Below the pieces are notes generated by a model. It made no database searches and was not told the origin of the DNA. It saw only the letters and a list, made by a program, of their open reading frames with translations. A stretch of DNA of 64,000 nt from Papilionanthe hookeriana x Papilionanthe teres (Eukaryota > Streptophyta > Magnoliopsida > Asparagales > Orchidaceae). Position 1 is the first letter of the stretch. Each line of letters opens with the position of its first letter. Below are positions 47,516 to 58,320 of this stretch, piece after piece. The stretch spans positions 108,291,943-108,355,942 of the forward strand of contig CM040429.1 in NCBI GenBank assembly GCA_022702705.1, written 5' to 3'. The translations under genes were made by a program, and so were the position numbers.

Positions 47516-50015
47516 GGTGTTGACCAATTTTGACTCAGGTTGACTAAGTCAGCTCAAATTGATCAATTTAATTTTAAAATGTCTAGTACTTGTGATTTTT
47601 TCATTGTGGGGTTTTAAATGTGTCATTGGGTGAAAGGGTTGACTTATGGGTCAACAAGGTAGGTCATTGGGTCTGGTTTGACCATCTTGACCAAATTTCA
47701 CTTTTTGGGTCATAAGGTTGACCTATGGGGTCAACAGGGTAGGTCATTAGGTCTGGTTTGATCAATTTGACCAAATTTCACTTTTTGGGTCATAAGGTTG
47801 ACATATGGGGTCAACAGGGTAGGTCATTAGCTCTGGTTTGACCATTTTAACTAAAGTTGACTTTTTAGGTCATAACGTTGACCTATGGGGTCAACAGGGT
47901 AGGTCATTAGGTCTGGTTTGACCAATTTGACCAATGTTGACTTTTTAGGTCATAAGGTTGACCTATGGGGTCAACGAGGGTAGGTCATTGGTGCTGGTTT
48001 GACCAATTTGACCAAAGTTGACTTTTGAGTCAAAAGGTTGAGTTATGGGGTCAACAGGGTTGGTCACTGGGTCTGGTTTGACCATTTTGACCAATGTTGA
48101 CATTTTAGGTCACAAGGTTGACCTATGGGGTCAACAGGGTTGGTCATTAGGTCTGATTTGACCATTTTGACCAATGTTGACTTTTTAGGTCAAAAGGTTG
48201 ACCTATGGGGTCAACAGAGTAGGTCACTGGGTCAACATAGTAGGTCATTAGGTCTGGTTTGACCAATTTGACCAAAGTTGACTTTTTAGGTCAAAAGGTT
48301 GACCTATGGGGTCAACAAGGTTGGTCACTGTCAACAGGATTGGTCATTGGGTATGGTTTGACCATTTTGATCACTGTTGACTTTTTAGGTCATAAGGTTG
48401 ACCTATGGGATCAACAGGGTTGGTAATTAGGTCTGGTTTGACCATTTTGACCAAAGTTGACTTTTTAGGTCAAAAGGTTGACCTATGGGGTCAACAGGAT
48501 TGGTCAATGGGTCTGGTTTGACCATTTTGACCAATGTTGACTTTTTAGGTCAAAAAGGTGACCTATAGGGTCAACAAGGTTGGTCATTTGGTTTGGTATG
48601 ACCATTTTAACCAGAGTTGACTTTTTAGGTCATAAGGTTGACCTATGGGGTCAACAGGGTAAGTCATTAGGTCTGGTTTGACCAATTTGACCAAATTTGA
48701 CTTTTTAGGTCATAAGGTTGACCTATGGGGTCAACAGGGTAGGTCATTAGGTCTGGTTTGACCATTTTGACTAAAGTTGACTTTTTAGGTGACCTATGGG
48801 GTCAACAAGGTAGGTCATTATGTCTGGTTTGACCAATTTGACCAAAGTTGACTTTTTAGGTCATAAGGTTGACCTATGGGGTCGACGGGGTAGGTCATTA
48901 GGTCCGGTTTGACCAATTTGACCAAAGTTGACTTTTTAGGTCGAAAGGTTGACTCATGGGGTCAAAGGGTTGGTCATCGGGTGCGGTTTGACCATTTTGA
49001 CCAATGTTGACTTTTTAGGTCATAAGGTTGACCTATGGGGTCAATAGGGTTGGTCATTAGGTTTGGTTTGACTATTTTGACCAAAGTTGACTTTGTAGGT
49101 CAAAAGGTTGAGCTATGGGGTCAACAGGGTTGGTCACTCAACAGGGTAGGTCATTAGGTCTGGTTTGACCAATTTGACCAAAGTTGACTTTTTAGGTCAA
49201 AAGGTTGACCTATGGGGTCAACAGGGTTGGTCATCAGGTCCGGTTTGACCATTTTGACCAATGTTGACTTTTTAGGTCATAAGGTTGACTGTGAGGTCAA
49301 CGAGATTGGTCATTGAGTCTGGTTTGATCATTTTGACCACTGTTGACTTTTTAGGTCATAAGGTTGACCTATGGGGTCAACAGGGTTGGTCATTAGGTCT
49401 GGTTTGACCATTTTGACCAAAGTTGACTTTTTAGGTCAAAAGGTTGACCTATGGGGTCAACGGGGTTGGTCACTTGGTCTGGTTTGACCATTTTGACCAA
49501 TGTTGACTTTTTAGGTCAAAAGGGTGACCTATGAGGTCAACAGGGTTGGTCATTGGGTCTGGTATGACCATTTTAACCAAAGCTGACTTTTTAGGTCATA
49601 AGGTTGACCTATGGGGTCAACAGGGTTGGTCATTAGGTCTGGTTTGACCATTTTGACCAATGTTGACTTTTTAGGTCAAAAGGGTGACCTATGGGGTCAA
49701 CAGGGTTGGCCATTGGGTCTGGTATAACCATTTTCACCAAAGTTGACTTTTTAGGTCATAAGGTTGACTTATAGGGTCAACAGGGTAGGTCATTAGGTCT
49801 GGTTTGACTAATTTGACCAAAGTTGACTTTTTAGGTCATAAGGTTGACCTATGGGGTCAACTGGTTGGTCAATGGGTTTGGTTTGACCATTTTGACCAAT
49901 GTTGACTTTTTAGGTCATAAGGTTGACCTATGGGGTCAACAGGGTTGGTCATTGGGTCGCAGTTTGACCAGTTTGACCAATGTTGACTTTTTAGGTCATA
50001 AGGGTATTGACTCAT
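47515..50015. repeat. Tandem array E' (right LTR), 80-bp W-box-rich unit, about 31 units
   Basis: Same unit as 27400..29055, about ten or eleven units longer. Occasional truncated units occur (for example near 48210, 48790 and 49140). Confidence 0.9.
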
Positions 50016-50033
50016 TGTAAAATGAGGTCAACA

Positions 50034-50038
50034 ACCTT
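50034..50038. repeat. Target-site duplication of the Tat element (right), acctt
   Basis: Directly follows GAGGTCAACA and precedes resumed RTE sequence (agcataag). Partner of 19216..19220. Confidence 0.85.
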
Positions 50039-50707
50039 AGCATAAGTTTTTTTTTTTTAATCAACAAAAATCATATGTATAACATCCTTACTCCCTTTAT
50101 ATTTTTTTCTTCAAACCTTTTAATAAATGAATAGCTTCCATAAGACTCGCACGACATAAATCGAAACTGATTTTGAGAAATATGTGTATCACGTATTAAC
50201 CTATGTTCAATTATCCTCTATCATAATTTTAATGTATAGAACATTAATCCCTACAATTTGAGAACTCTCGTGCATCCTTTTTATTTCTAAAAATAGAGAC
50301 CAAAATACTCTTCCGCCACTCTTCTAACATCCTTTTAGTTTTTAAAATAATATTAAAAAGTTTAGTAAACTAAGAAATCCCTAAATCTCATAAATATTTC
50401 CACACTTCTATTGAGATACCATCAGTTTCTTTTAATTTTTTATTCTTCAATTTCTTTAAAGTCTTCCTAACTTTTTTTTTACTGATGCAACTGTGAAAAT
50501 AAAATAAAAAAATTAATTATCATTAATGTTATTAAGATTAGTAAAGTCGATCATATATGCAAAATCATCATTGAAAAGTTTGCCGAAAAATCTCACCCAC
50601 ATATGCTGAATATTCTTATAAAAGAAAAACACTTTTGATTTTCATCTTTAGTAGATTTTACTTGAATTAAATCTTTATGTTTTCTATCTCTTTATATGGC
50701 TAGTTTA

Positions 50708-50710
<3 letters not shown>

Positions 50711-50776
<66 letters not shown>
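50711..50776. repeat. (AT)n microsatellite, about 33 units
   Basis: Nearly perfect AT run inside the RTE remnant. Confidence 0.97.
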
Positions 50777-50780
<4 letters not shown>

Positions 50781-52028
50781 CACTTTCTTTTGTATATAAT
50801 CTATGATAAAAATCAGCAAAAGCAAAATTCTTAGCATCACAAATTGTTCACTTAGACTCCCTACAGATCGCTTTATCTCTATGTATTCACATTTAATCCA
50901 ATGTTTATAATAAAACTTCTTATATTTTATCTTTTTTTTTGCACATTATTATTTCATCACCAACTATTTTTATTTATAAAAATTTTTCCTTTTGATTCTC
51001 CAAGCATATTGTTTGCCACTTTTTAATAATACTTGTTATTTTATCCTACATAATATTAGCTTCTTCGTGAACATCCAACATATTAAGATATTGAAGTTTG
51101 CCTAAAAAAATAATTTTATTTGTCTTTTAAGTTCTTTTATCTAAAACTATCACAATATTTCATTATATCTTTTGTCTTCCACCCCTTCATCTTAAAATTC
51201 AAAACTAATAATCAATATTGAGTACTTGAATTTTCATTTAGAATGGTTACAATCTTTAAAATCTCGATTATCTCTTTTTTCTATAATAAAATAATCAATT
51301 TGCATTTTATTATATAAATTCTTATAAGTGATAATACATTTTTAAAAAGGTATTAGCAATGACAAAATCTTAAGCTATGAAAAAATCCAATATGGCTCAA
51401 CATTTTCATTCATCACTCTAAAATCGTGGCCACCATGAATATTTCTAAAATCTGTTGTCGCTCTACTAACATGTCAAATTAAATCTGCTCCAATAAAAAT
51501 TTTATTTATTTAAGAAGTATCATTTGTATTAATTCTTCCAAGTGATTATTTTTTTATTTTAAACATATATCAAAACCTACATAATGAGCATAAGCACTGA
51601 TAATAAAGTTTAAAACATAAACTATCAATGTCCTTACTCTTTGTTCCAACCAATTTAATTTCTTGAATGGATAAGATATTTATCTTTATAAAAATCATAA
51701 TATCTATTAATTCCATTAATTTACCTGCGAAAGTACCTATGTTCCAAGACCTTATTGTAATATTAGTTTCATTGAATAGAATCTTTGCTTGCATCCATCC
51801 TTAACGTGCTTATTTAACAATGTACCCGGGCATTGGTGTAACCACCCTTATACATACTGTATTCAAATCATACAGTTTGTCACTTCCAATGAACGTTCTA
51901 GTATTTCCATAATAATTTAAAGAATTCATGTCATGATTTTTTAAGAAACATTTTACGTTGGCTGTCTCTATCTAACACAACCCTCCATTGCTAGTATCCG
52001 ATGCTTAGGGCTCAACAATTATAGTGTT

Positions 52029-52042
52029 ACCCCTGACCTTTA
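52029..52042. repeat. Target-site duplication of the nested RTE (right)
   Basis: acccctgaccttta, partner of 18162..18175. Copia RT sequence resumes from here to the right. Confidence 0.85.
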
Positions 52043-53970
52043 ATAAATAGTGTAAAATTTTTAAATCACACACTTGATAACTGCTTTGGCCTGTATAAAA
52101 ACTTTTTTAGTTTATACACATTCATGCTAAATTGCTCAATAAATCCTAAAGTCGCATCCACATACACTTCTTCCTCCAAGTCTCTATTGAGAAATGAATT
52201 ATTTATATCCAACTATTATAGAGGTCAGATAATATTAGCTACAAGTGACAGAAGCACCATTAAGAACTTTAGTTTTGCGACTATATCTAAATAGCCAATA
52301 TCATAAGTATGAGTAAATCACTTGGCAACCAATCGTGCTTTATATCGTTTTAGATAGTCATCAAAATTATACTTGATTGTAAACATCCATTTCCACCCGA
52401 CATTTATCTTACTCTAGATTGAACAATCAATTCACTCATGTTAATTTTTTAAGAGTTGTCATCTCCTCAAAAATGAACTCCTTACACTTAGGGACTTTTA
52501 GAGCATCCTGCACAGTACTAAGAATCTCCTTGTCCAATAACTTAGAGATAAAAACACAAAAAATAGGTGAGAGATTTTCATTTAAAACATAATAGGACAA
52601 TGTATCTTAGGTGCAAGAACTTTACTCGATGGGAAGGCTAAACTTATTAGACTCGAGGATTCAAACTAGGTTCAGATTCAGCACTAGATGTCTCGAAACT
52701 CAAAGATGAAGTGGACTGAACATGGGGTAAAGTATTAGTGAGGATATTACTTAGGTTTGCAAATTCTGCTTGCAAATTCTGGACAGTACAACGTATTTGT
52801 AGAACCTTTCTTTTGAGTTGTCCACTAACGCTAATAGACAATATCAAATGATACCACTGTCATAGTTTTTTTCTTTGTTTCTTCTTTGTTATGAACATCA
52901 TGAGATAGCTTTATAGGAACTTAAATATCTAAAAGACTTAAAGCACTCTCTTCTGATATAAAATCACTAGAACTTTCAGGTTGAACTCTCAATGTTAGGC
53001 ATATACTATTATATGAGTCATCAGTTTGAAGAAAAAATCAAAACACAATGGACAAATCATTAGTTTATTCCTCCTTAAAGATAAGGTGGAAGAAAGCTAT
53101 AGTTCAAAAAAGCAAACATCAATGGCAACAAACATTTTTTTATGATTTGTATCAAAACATTTATACCCCTTTTCGTTAGAAGCATAACCAACAAATACAT
53201 ATTTTTTTAGCTTGCGGATCAAGTTTTTTTTCTAAATATGAAGCTAAAAAAGCAATATACCCAAGCATCTATTGAGGTAGAGAAGATGAGAGCTGATTCT
53301 TTGGAAGTTTTTTTTAAAAAAAAAAGCGTTTTAAAATTTAAAACATTATTTGGAGTTCTATTTATGTGAAATGTAATAATAAAAATGGTTTCATCCCAAC
53401 GATATTTAAGCATCTCATTGATAAATAGCAATGCTCGAACAGCCTCCCATAAGTGCTTATTTTTTCTTTCAGCTGCATGGTTCTATTATGGAGTTGACCT
53501 TTTATATATTATTTCTTCGAGAAGAATTGACCCAAAGTATTTTTGAAATACTTTCGATCATTATCACTTTGTAATATTTTAATAATATTTTAAATTGTGT
53601 ACGATAGTGTAAAATATTTTTAAAATTATTTACTTCGAATTTTTCATTCATTAAATAAACCAAATTTACATCAATGAAAATTACAAACCTTTTTTTTCCA
53701 GAATAAGACTTTTACAAGGATCCCATATATCATTATAGTGTAGTTGGTTTATATATTTGTAGAGAAAATGATACAGTATGTTTATCAAACTGACAAATTT
53801 CACATTGAAGCAAAGATAAATTTATATTCCGAAATAATTTGCGAAATAAGTATTTTAGATATTAAAAAAATGGATGACATAACATATTATGTCATAACAT
53901 AATTTAATTATCTTTTGAAACAGAAATAAAACTAAACCAGTACTTTGATACTGTCTATTTGAGTCAAGTT
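52043..53970 (-). pseudogene. Copia integrase and N-terminal reverse transcriptase, broken
   Basis: About 53200..53970 gives integrase fragments (HAAERKNKHLWEAVRALLFI, then NEMLKYRWDETI and INRTPNNVLNFKT at 53219..53431; a GAG-pre-integrase or core remnant CEICQFDKHTVSF). About 52043..52560 gives the RT start (LKVPKCKEFIFEEM, DATLGFIEQFSMNVYKLKKF), ending at the RTE insertion point. Many stops. Confidence 0.8.
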
Positions 53971-54121
53971 TATTATCAAAATAATAGTCCCTTTTTCCAT
54001 AGCACTTCTGATCATCCTACCCGTGCTCAATTCCTGAAACTCGCAACAAGAAGAATAATAAAAGTTATCCTATCATTAATGACCAGCTGTAATTTTACGA
54101 ATCGACATGTTACACAAAAGA

Positions 54122-54620
54122 TTATGAATATGCAGAACATTGCGAATGGTTAACAACAAGAGTTTGACTGCTAATATCCCCACAATTACCGAGAGGGAAC
54201 CATCGACAAGTTTGACATTTATATTGCTTGCACAGGTTTATAGGAGAAAAAAATTTAGAATGATCAATCATGTGATCAGTTGCGCAAGAATCAATTATCA
54301 AAGAATGAGAAAAATAAAGAATAACACCTAACAAAGCAGCGGTCAAAGAGTTACCCTTCTGTACTAAAGAGCAAGACGAAGTCAAAGACGACTTTGGAGC
54401 TTGAAATAATTTTGTCCAAGTGCTCTAAGTGCTCCAAGGTAAAAGGGACTTCAATCAAGTTAGAAGATTGCTCTGAGTTTCTTCAGCAATGGCTTAATAG
54501 GTTCGACCTTCACACTTGGATTTTGAATTCTAATTTGCAAGTTTATCATGTAGCTTCCAACAATTCTCATTTGTGTGTCATGACATTTGCAATGCTTGTA
54601 CCATGTTTTCTTATGCCCTT
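54122..54620 (-). pseudogene. Copia protease and zinc-knuckle remnant
   Basis: 54122..54385 contains LIIDSCATDHMIDHSKFFSP, the copia protease active-site region; the usual DSGA reads DSCA, so the glycine is lost. Upstream (about 54560..54590) NENCWKLH is the end of the gag CCHC knuckle. Confidence 0.75.
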
Positions 54621-54633
54621 ATTGTTAGTGTCA

Positions 54634-55301
54634 ATAAATGTTTTAAAAGACGGCGGGGTAAGGTGTAAGCCTCAAATCCTCTGTCATAAGCCCCATGGTG
54701 TAAAAAAAATATAAGGCATATAACAATTAAGAGAAAGAAATAAGAGTTTATACTCATTCAATTTCAGTACATGTCTTCTAGGACTAATATCTTCAAGATA
54801 TTGACATAAATCCACAACAAGAAGTACAAACATAAAAAAATGAGTAAATAGGTTTGAGCCATAAATAAACTAATTCTGCTCAGTTGATCTCAATTCTTGG
54901 AGATAATTTATTCTTCAAGTTCATCCTTAAAATGTTCTTCTTGTTCTTCACCAATCGTTGTGTCCAAATCACAACAAAGTCCTTCATGTTGTCTACATTC
55001 ATTGACCACTTTATTAAAGTCAACATGCTAGTCTCATAAGCATTCACAATTCATTTCTTCTTATCATGATTGCCTATCTTATAAGAATAAATAAAATTAC
55101 ATTCATAAATATTTAGGATCTTTCTTTTATATAAGAATACAAAATTATGTAAATGATAGTTGGGTTGGGCGTAAGACCCACGTGGGGCGCAAAATAAGTT
55201 ATTGGGCGTACACCCATGAGGATTATGACCTCCTCATTGGGCTGGGGCATAATGTCACACGCCTCACCTAGGGGCACGCCCCAATAATGCCTTTTTAAAC
55301 A
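54634..55301. mobile_element. Candidate hAT-like MITE inserted in copia gag
   Basis: The left end AATGTTTTAAAAG and the right end CTTTTTAAACATT form imperfect terminal inverted repeats. The interior is rich in 'gggcgtacaccc', 'ggggca' and 'cgccccaa' motifs unlike its surroundings, and copia gag-like coding is interrupted over this interval. A possible 8-bp flank (agtgtcaa / ggtatcaa) matches only 6 of 8. No transposase. Confidence 0.4.
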
Positions 55302-56085
55302 TTGGTATCAACCCCTTTTGACATGAGCAAAAGTTCTCTTGTTCAATTTTACAAGATAATTGATGTCTCGCATCATAATTATTCTTCTTAACTCATCTCA
55401 TCTAACTTTAGAACAAATTTATCAAATTGAGTCAGATGTTTCGTACCAAGGATCTGACTCTGAACCTTGTCAAAACTCTGATTAAGGCCAGCTGAGAAAT
55501 ATAGACCTGGTCATTTTTCTCTCTCTTCTTGTGGTGACCATAATTATTTGAATTCTCTCATAACATTGACCAACGTCCTGACATAATGTTACCAACTAAT
55601 TGTAATATGTAGTGCATCATGATCATTTTGTTTAGATTTCAAAAGTTGAATTTTCAACACAAAAATTTGCGATTAATTCTCCAAGACTAAATAGAGATCT
55701 CGAACAACCTTCTAGATATCTCGAGTAGTTGGAAGACATAGATGAAACTTTCCTATGGCACACGTCATGGAGTTGATGAGACGTGTCATCACCAGAGAAC
55801 ATTTGGAATGCTATTTTTTTAGATTTGGATCGCTATTAGTAGGTTTTGAAATATCTCCGGTTAAATACCCAATTTTGCCTCTCCTATCGATCACCAATTT
55901 TATAAATTTAGCCCACTCGAGGGAATTGTGTCCATTAAGTTTTATAGTTGTAAGGTAACGTAGTAAATTTAGAGAAAAATTTTAATTGAGACATCAATCA
56001 AAGGAGTTGTAGGTTGAGGTGAGATAATTTTGGAATTATTAGAATCAATCGATGTGGTAGAATTTCTTTGAGCTCCAGTCATCAT
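55302..56085 (-). pseudogene. Copia gag, broken
   Basis: From about 56083 the minus strand reads MMTGAQRNSTTSIDSNNSKI. In another frame it continues IKLNGHNSLEWAKFIKLVID and RRGKIGYLTGDISKPTNSDP, the typical start of plant copia gag, then HLCLPTTRDIWKVVRDLY. Stops and frameshifts occur throughout. Confidence 0.8.
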
Positions 56086-56416
56086 TTATTGATTACTATG
56101 ACATCCTCGGAATATTAGAAATGCAAAGCAACGTGCGTGGCTCAGGAGCAATGACTAAAATCACCAATTAGAACAAAAAATAGGTCAACCAACAACAACG
56201 CTAGAGAAATAGCAAGGAAGGAGCGATCAGATTTGGAGCCTCGAATCAGACAACACAAGGGAAACTTCACCAAAGAAAGGTCACGTGAGCAGATCTTCGC
56301 GTTCCTCGCTGGTTTCGAGTAGAGGTGTAATGAAGCAAAGTGAAGCCGCTCGAAACAGCAAGACTCGCGGATAACTCAGCCGATGAAATTGTTCGCAATT
56401 TCAAAGGCAATAAACC

Positions 56417-56428
56417 GCTCTGATACCA
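56417..56428 (-). other. Copia primer-binding site
   Basis: gctctgatacca on +, TGGTATCAGAGC on the element strand. This is the initiator-tRNA-Met 3'-end complement used by most plant copia elements, directly adjoining the LTR. Confidence 0.93.
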
Positions 56429-56643
56429 TGTAGGTTTTGGGAGGAGGAAAATAATTATTCCTCCTCAATTTTATAAAAAAATGTTTATAAGATAAATAGA
56501 GGGGGATGGCCCCAACATTAGGAAACTAACAAAAATCAATTATAACTTCCCATGAATTATAACGTACTGATAATTCTAACTTCTGAAATAAAAAATAGTA
56601 ATAATAGAATACACTTAAAAAAAATCTCTCTAAAAATCTAACA
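56429..56643 (-). repeat. Copia 5' LTR
   Basis: TGTAGG...TCTAACA on +, 215 bp. Directly abuts the primer site and aligns with 16903..17118. Confidence 0.85.
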
Positions 56644-56704
56644 TAATATTTTCTGATTTAATAAGATGTTTAATATCACTGACGTGTAAAAATTTTAAAA
56701 TTTT

Positions 56705-56840
56705 ACAAGAGTTTCAATTTTTAAATTTCCAGGGAATTATTTTTTAGTAGCTGAAGAGTTAATAATTAATTGAATGAAATCATGGAACTAAATAATTTAA
56801 TATCAGGTCTTTGAGTTTTAAGGACCCGCCCCCACCAGCT
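56705..56840 (+). repeat. Direct repeat X' (right)
   Basis: Partner of 16690..16833: shares 'aatgaaatcatgga', '.ttaatat/cttg.' and the C-rich end 'cccgcccccac'. Confidence 0.45.
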
Positions 56841-57195
56841 GTTCATTTGAATGCATTTCACCTCATTTTTCCATCACTTAAAGCATTATAGTTACCATTT
56901 GCTGCGGTTTTTTGAGAAAACGATATTGAAAAATTTTCATTCAAGACTTCAATACTAGGTGACTAGCCCAAAAAGATGGGGGATACAATGATATTCCACA
57001 ATCATATTAACTTGATGACTGACATATTTTATTATTCATTGCAGATTTTTTATTTTTACTAGTTGTGTAACCCTAGTTTTATTGCTATAAAATTCACACT
57101 CTTCCTTCATTAGCACCAACCCCTCCCAATACATAAGTTTTCAACTCCAAATATCCCAAAAAATCTTAACCCAAACCCAGGTTGTAATGGTCTAT
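56841..57195. other. Intergenic DNA, no gene seen
   Basis: No domain or repeat recognised. Confidence 0.5.
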
Positions 57196-57202
57196 CAAGA
57201 CA

Positions 57203-57497
57203 GAAAAAATTTGGGTCCGGACAGCGTACGCAGAGATGAGTACGTAAAAATGTACGCGGGAGTTACACGAAGGTTACACGGGAGTTATGCGGGGGTTATA
57301 ACCCTCTTGTACCACCCGTGTAACTCTCGTGTACAAATGGACGAAACGAAGCATAAGCGCTTATAGTTGAGTTACACGGGAGGTGCAAGAGAGTTATAAC
57401 CCTCGCGTAACTCCCGTGTAACCCCCGTGTAACTCCCACGTACATTTTTACAGACGCATCTCTGCGTACACTGTCCAGACCCAAATTTTTTCCCTGC
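57203..57497. mobile_element. Foldback MITE, 295 bp, arms about 125 bp
   Basis: The left arm GAAAAAATTTGGGTCCGGACAG... pairs with the right arm ending ...CCCAAATTTTTTCCCTGC. Arms include 'gtacgcagagatg', 'gtaaaaatgtacg' and repeated 'gggagttacacg' units. The centre is about 50 nt unpaired. CAAGACA at 57196..57202 and 57498..57504 is a 7-bp target duplication. More GC-rich than surrounding DNA. No coding capacity; the 104-residue minus frame 57296..57610 is incidental. Confidence 0.85.
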
Positions 57498-57504
57498 CAA
57501 GACA

Positions 57505-58237
57505 AGGTCAAATCTAACCTTAAAAACACTAGACACATTTTAGTACCTTTAAAAAGAATTCTTACCAAGTATCTTGTACCAGACCCTGTTGTAAGATTAG
57601 GCTCATGCATGACCTAATCTTCGAGAAAAAACTAGAAAAAATATAAAACCCCATAATAATCCATTAAACCATTTAAAACACCTCTAGAAATCCCAATCGA
57701 CAATCTTCAAGTTCTTTTGACCCTAAGGTTGTACGTTGTATAGTAGATCCTTAACTTGAGTTTTCCCTTAATCCCTTCACCCAAACCCTAATCATTAGAA
57801 CCATAACTTCCTTGATATTTTGTTAGGTGGTTTCCTATCGAAAAATAAAATAATATTTGAAAGCAAGCCTTAGGCCAATCCACTAAATTTGTTATTAGAG
57901 CTTAGAGTGGAAAAAAATGGCAATTGATGTAATTGTTTTTATATTATGTAATAAATCCAATTTGTTTAGGATTAGTTCAATAAATTGCATGATATTATTC
58001 CAATTAGTTTACTCCACATAATTAAAAAAGTTGTCCATTTTAGCCCACTCAATAAAAACCAATTGAGTTGATTATAAATTCAAATAAGTGAGCTCTTTAA
58101 AATATAATTAGTCTTTCATCTTTAATATTCATCAAAATACCGTAACTATATTTTTGGCATGAACTAATCAAATTATACTATTTCAACTTATTTGTATGCT
58201 AGTTGAATCTATTTTAGATAATTTTATGCAAGCTCGC

Positions 58238-58238
<1 letters not shown>
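57505..58238. other. Intergenic DNA, no gene seen
   Basis: AT-rich without recognised features. Confidence 0.5.

Positions 58239-58320
<82 letters not shown>
58239..58320. repeat. (AT)n microsatellite followed by poly-T
   Basis: About 27 AT units run to about 58293, then about 27 T to 58320. The T run is the complement of a poly-A tail on the minus strand. Confidence 0.95.

Larger units (their letters stand above)
19221..50033 (-). mobile_element. Giant Ty3/gypsy Tat-lineage LTR retrotransposon (30.8 kb), defective
   Basis: The element starts TGGTGTCCCC and ends GAGGTCAACA (TG...CA), flanked by acctt. Two long repeats with the same array order (A, B, C, D, unique block, E) are the LTRs: 19221..29071 (9,851 bp, 3' LTR) and 39382..50033 (10,652 bp, 5' LTR, truncated). 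The minus-strand internal region runs gag, PR, RT, RNase H, second (archaeal-type) RNase H, integrase, an extra ORF, then a 111-bp tandem array. The second RNase H and RT-proximal motifs (TIDELKEINLGT, FNALLGRPWLHE) place it in Tat (Ogre/Retand-like). Defects: multiple frameshifts and stops, and loss of the primer site, the LTR-internal border and the gag start at about 39380. Confidence 0.9.
39382..50033 (-). repeat. Tat 5' LTR, 10,652 bp, inner end deleted
   Basis: Collinear with 19451..29071. Contains A' 40060..40850, B' 41350..43125, C' 43150..44205, D' 44215..45385, unique block 45390..47515 and E' 47515..50015. TATAAAAG lies at 46704..46711 (minus). The equivalent of 19221..19450 is missing and LTR sequence abuts gag. 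Confidence 0.88.
18176..52028 (-). mobile_element. RTE-clade LINE nested in the copia RT gene, itself split by the Tat element
   Basis: Minus strand. The 5' part at 50034..52028 carries the AP-like endonuclease and the start of RT. The 3' part at 18176..19220 carries the RT C-terminus and the 3' tail. The tail has the 'ttagtgga-at-ta-aggct' motif and TTG repeats (18176..18187), as in the copy at 1768..3245. Joining the parts gives about 3.04 kb, the full length expected of a plant RTE. The 14-bp duplication at both ends marks insertion into copia. All coding is broken. Confidence 0.88.
50034..52028 (-). pseudogene. RTE endonuclease and N-terminal reverse transcriptase, broken
   Basis: 51570..51794 on the minus strand reads IRSWNIGTFAGKLMELIDIM, then INILSIQEIKLVGTKSKDID. 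This is the start of the AP-type endonuclease (catalytic Asn and Glu regions NIG and QEIK). RT sequence toward 50034 is recognisable by nucleotide similarity to 1768..3245 only near its end. The 5' end abuts the 14-bp duplication at 52029. Confidence 0.85.
16903..56643 (-). mobile_element. Ty1/copia LTR retrotransposon, interrupted by nested insertions
   Basis: The minus-strand element has its 5' LTR at 56429..56643 and its 3' LTR at 16903..17118. A tRNA-Met-type primer site lies beside the 5' LTR and a G-rich polypurine tract beside the 3' LTR. From right to left it contains gag, a zinc-knuckle remnant, protease, integrase, and RT cut in two by the RTE insertion (break at 52029/18175), then RNase H. 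The two outer parts sum to about 5.9 kb including a roughly 0.67-kb MITE-like insertion, leaving about 5.2 kb, a usual copia length. Coding is heavily broken and the LTRs have diverged strongly, so it is old. No clear 5-bp target duplication is visible at the outer ends. Confidence 0.85.

Noticed and set aside
57296..57610. 104-residue minus-strand frame
   Set aside because: It overlaps one arm of the foldback MITE and has no domain.
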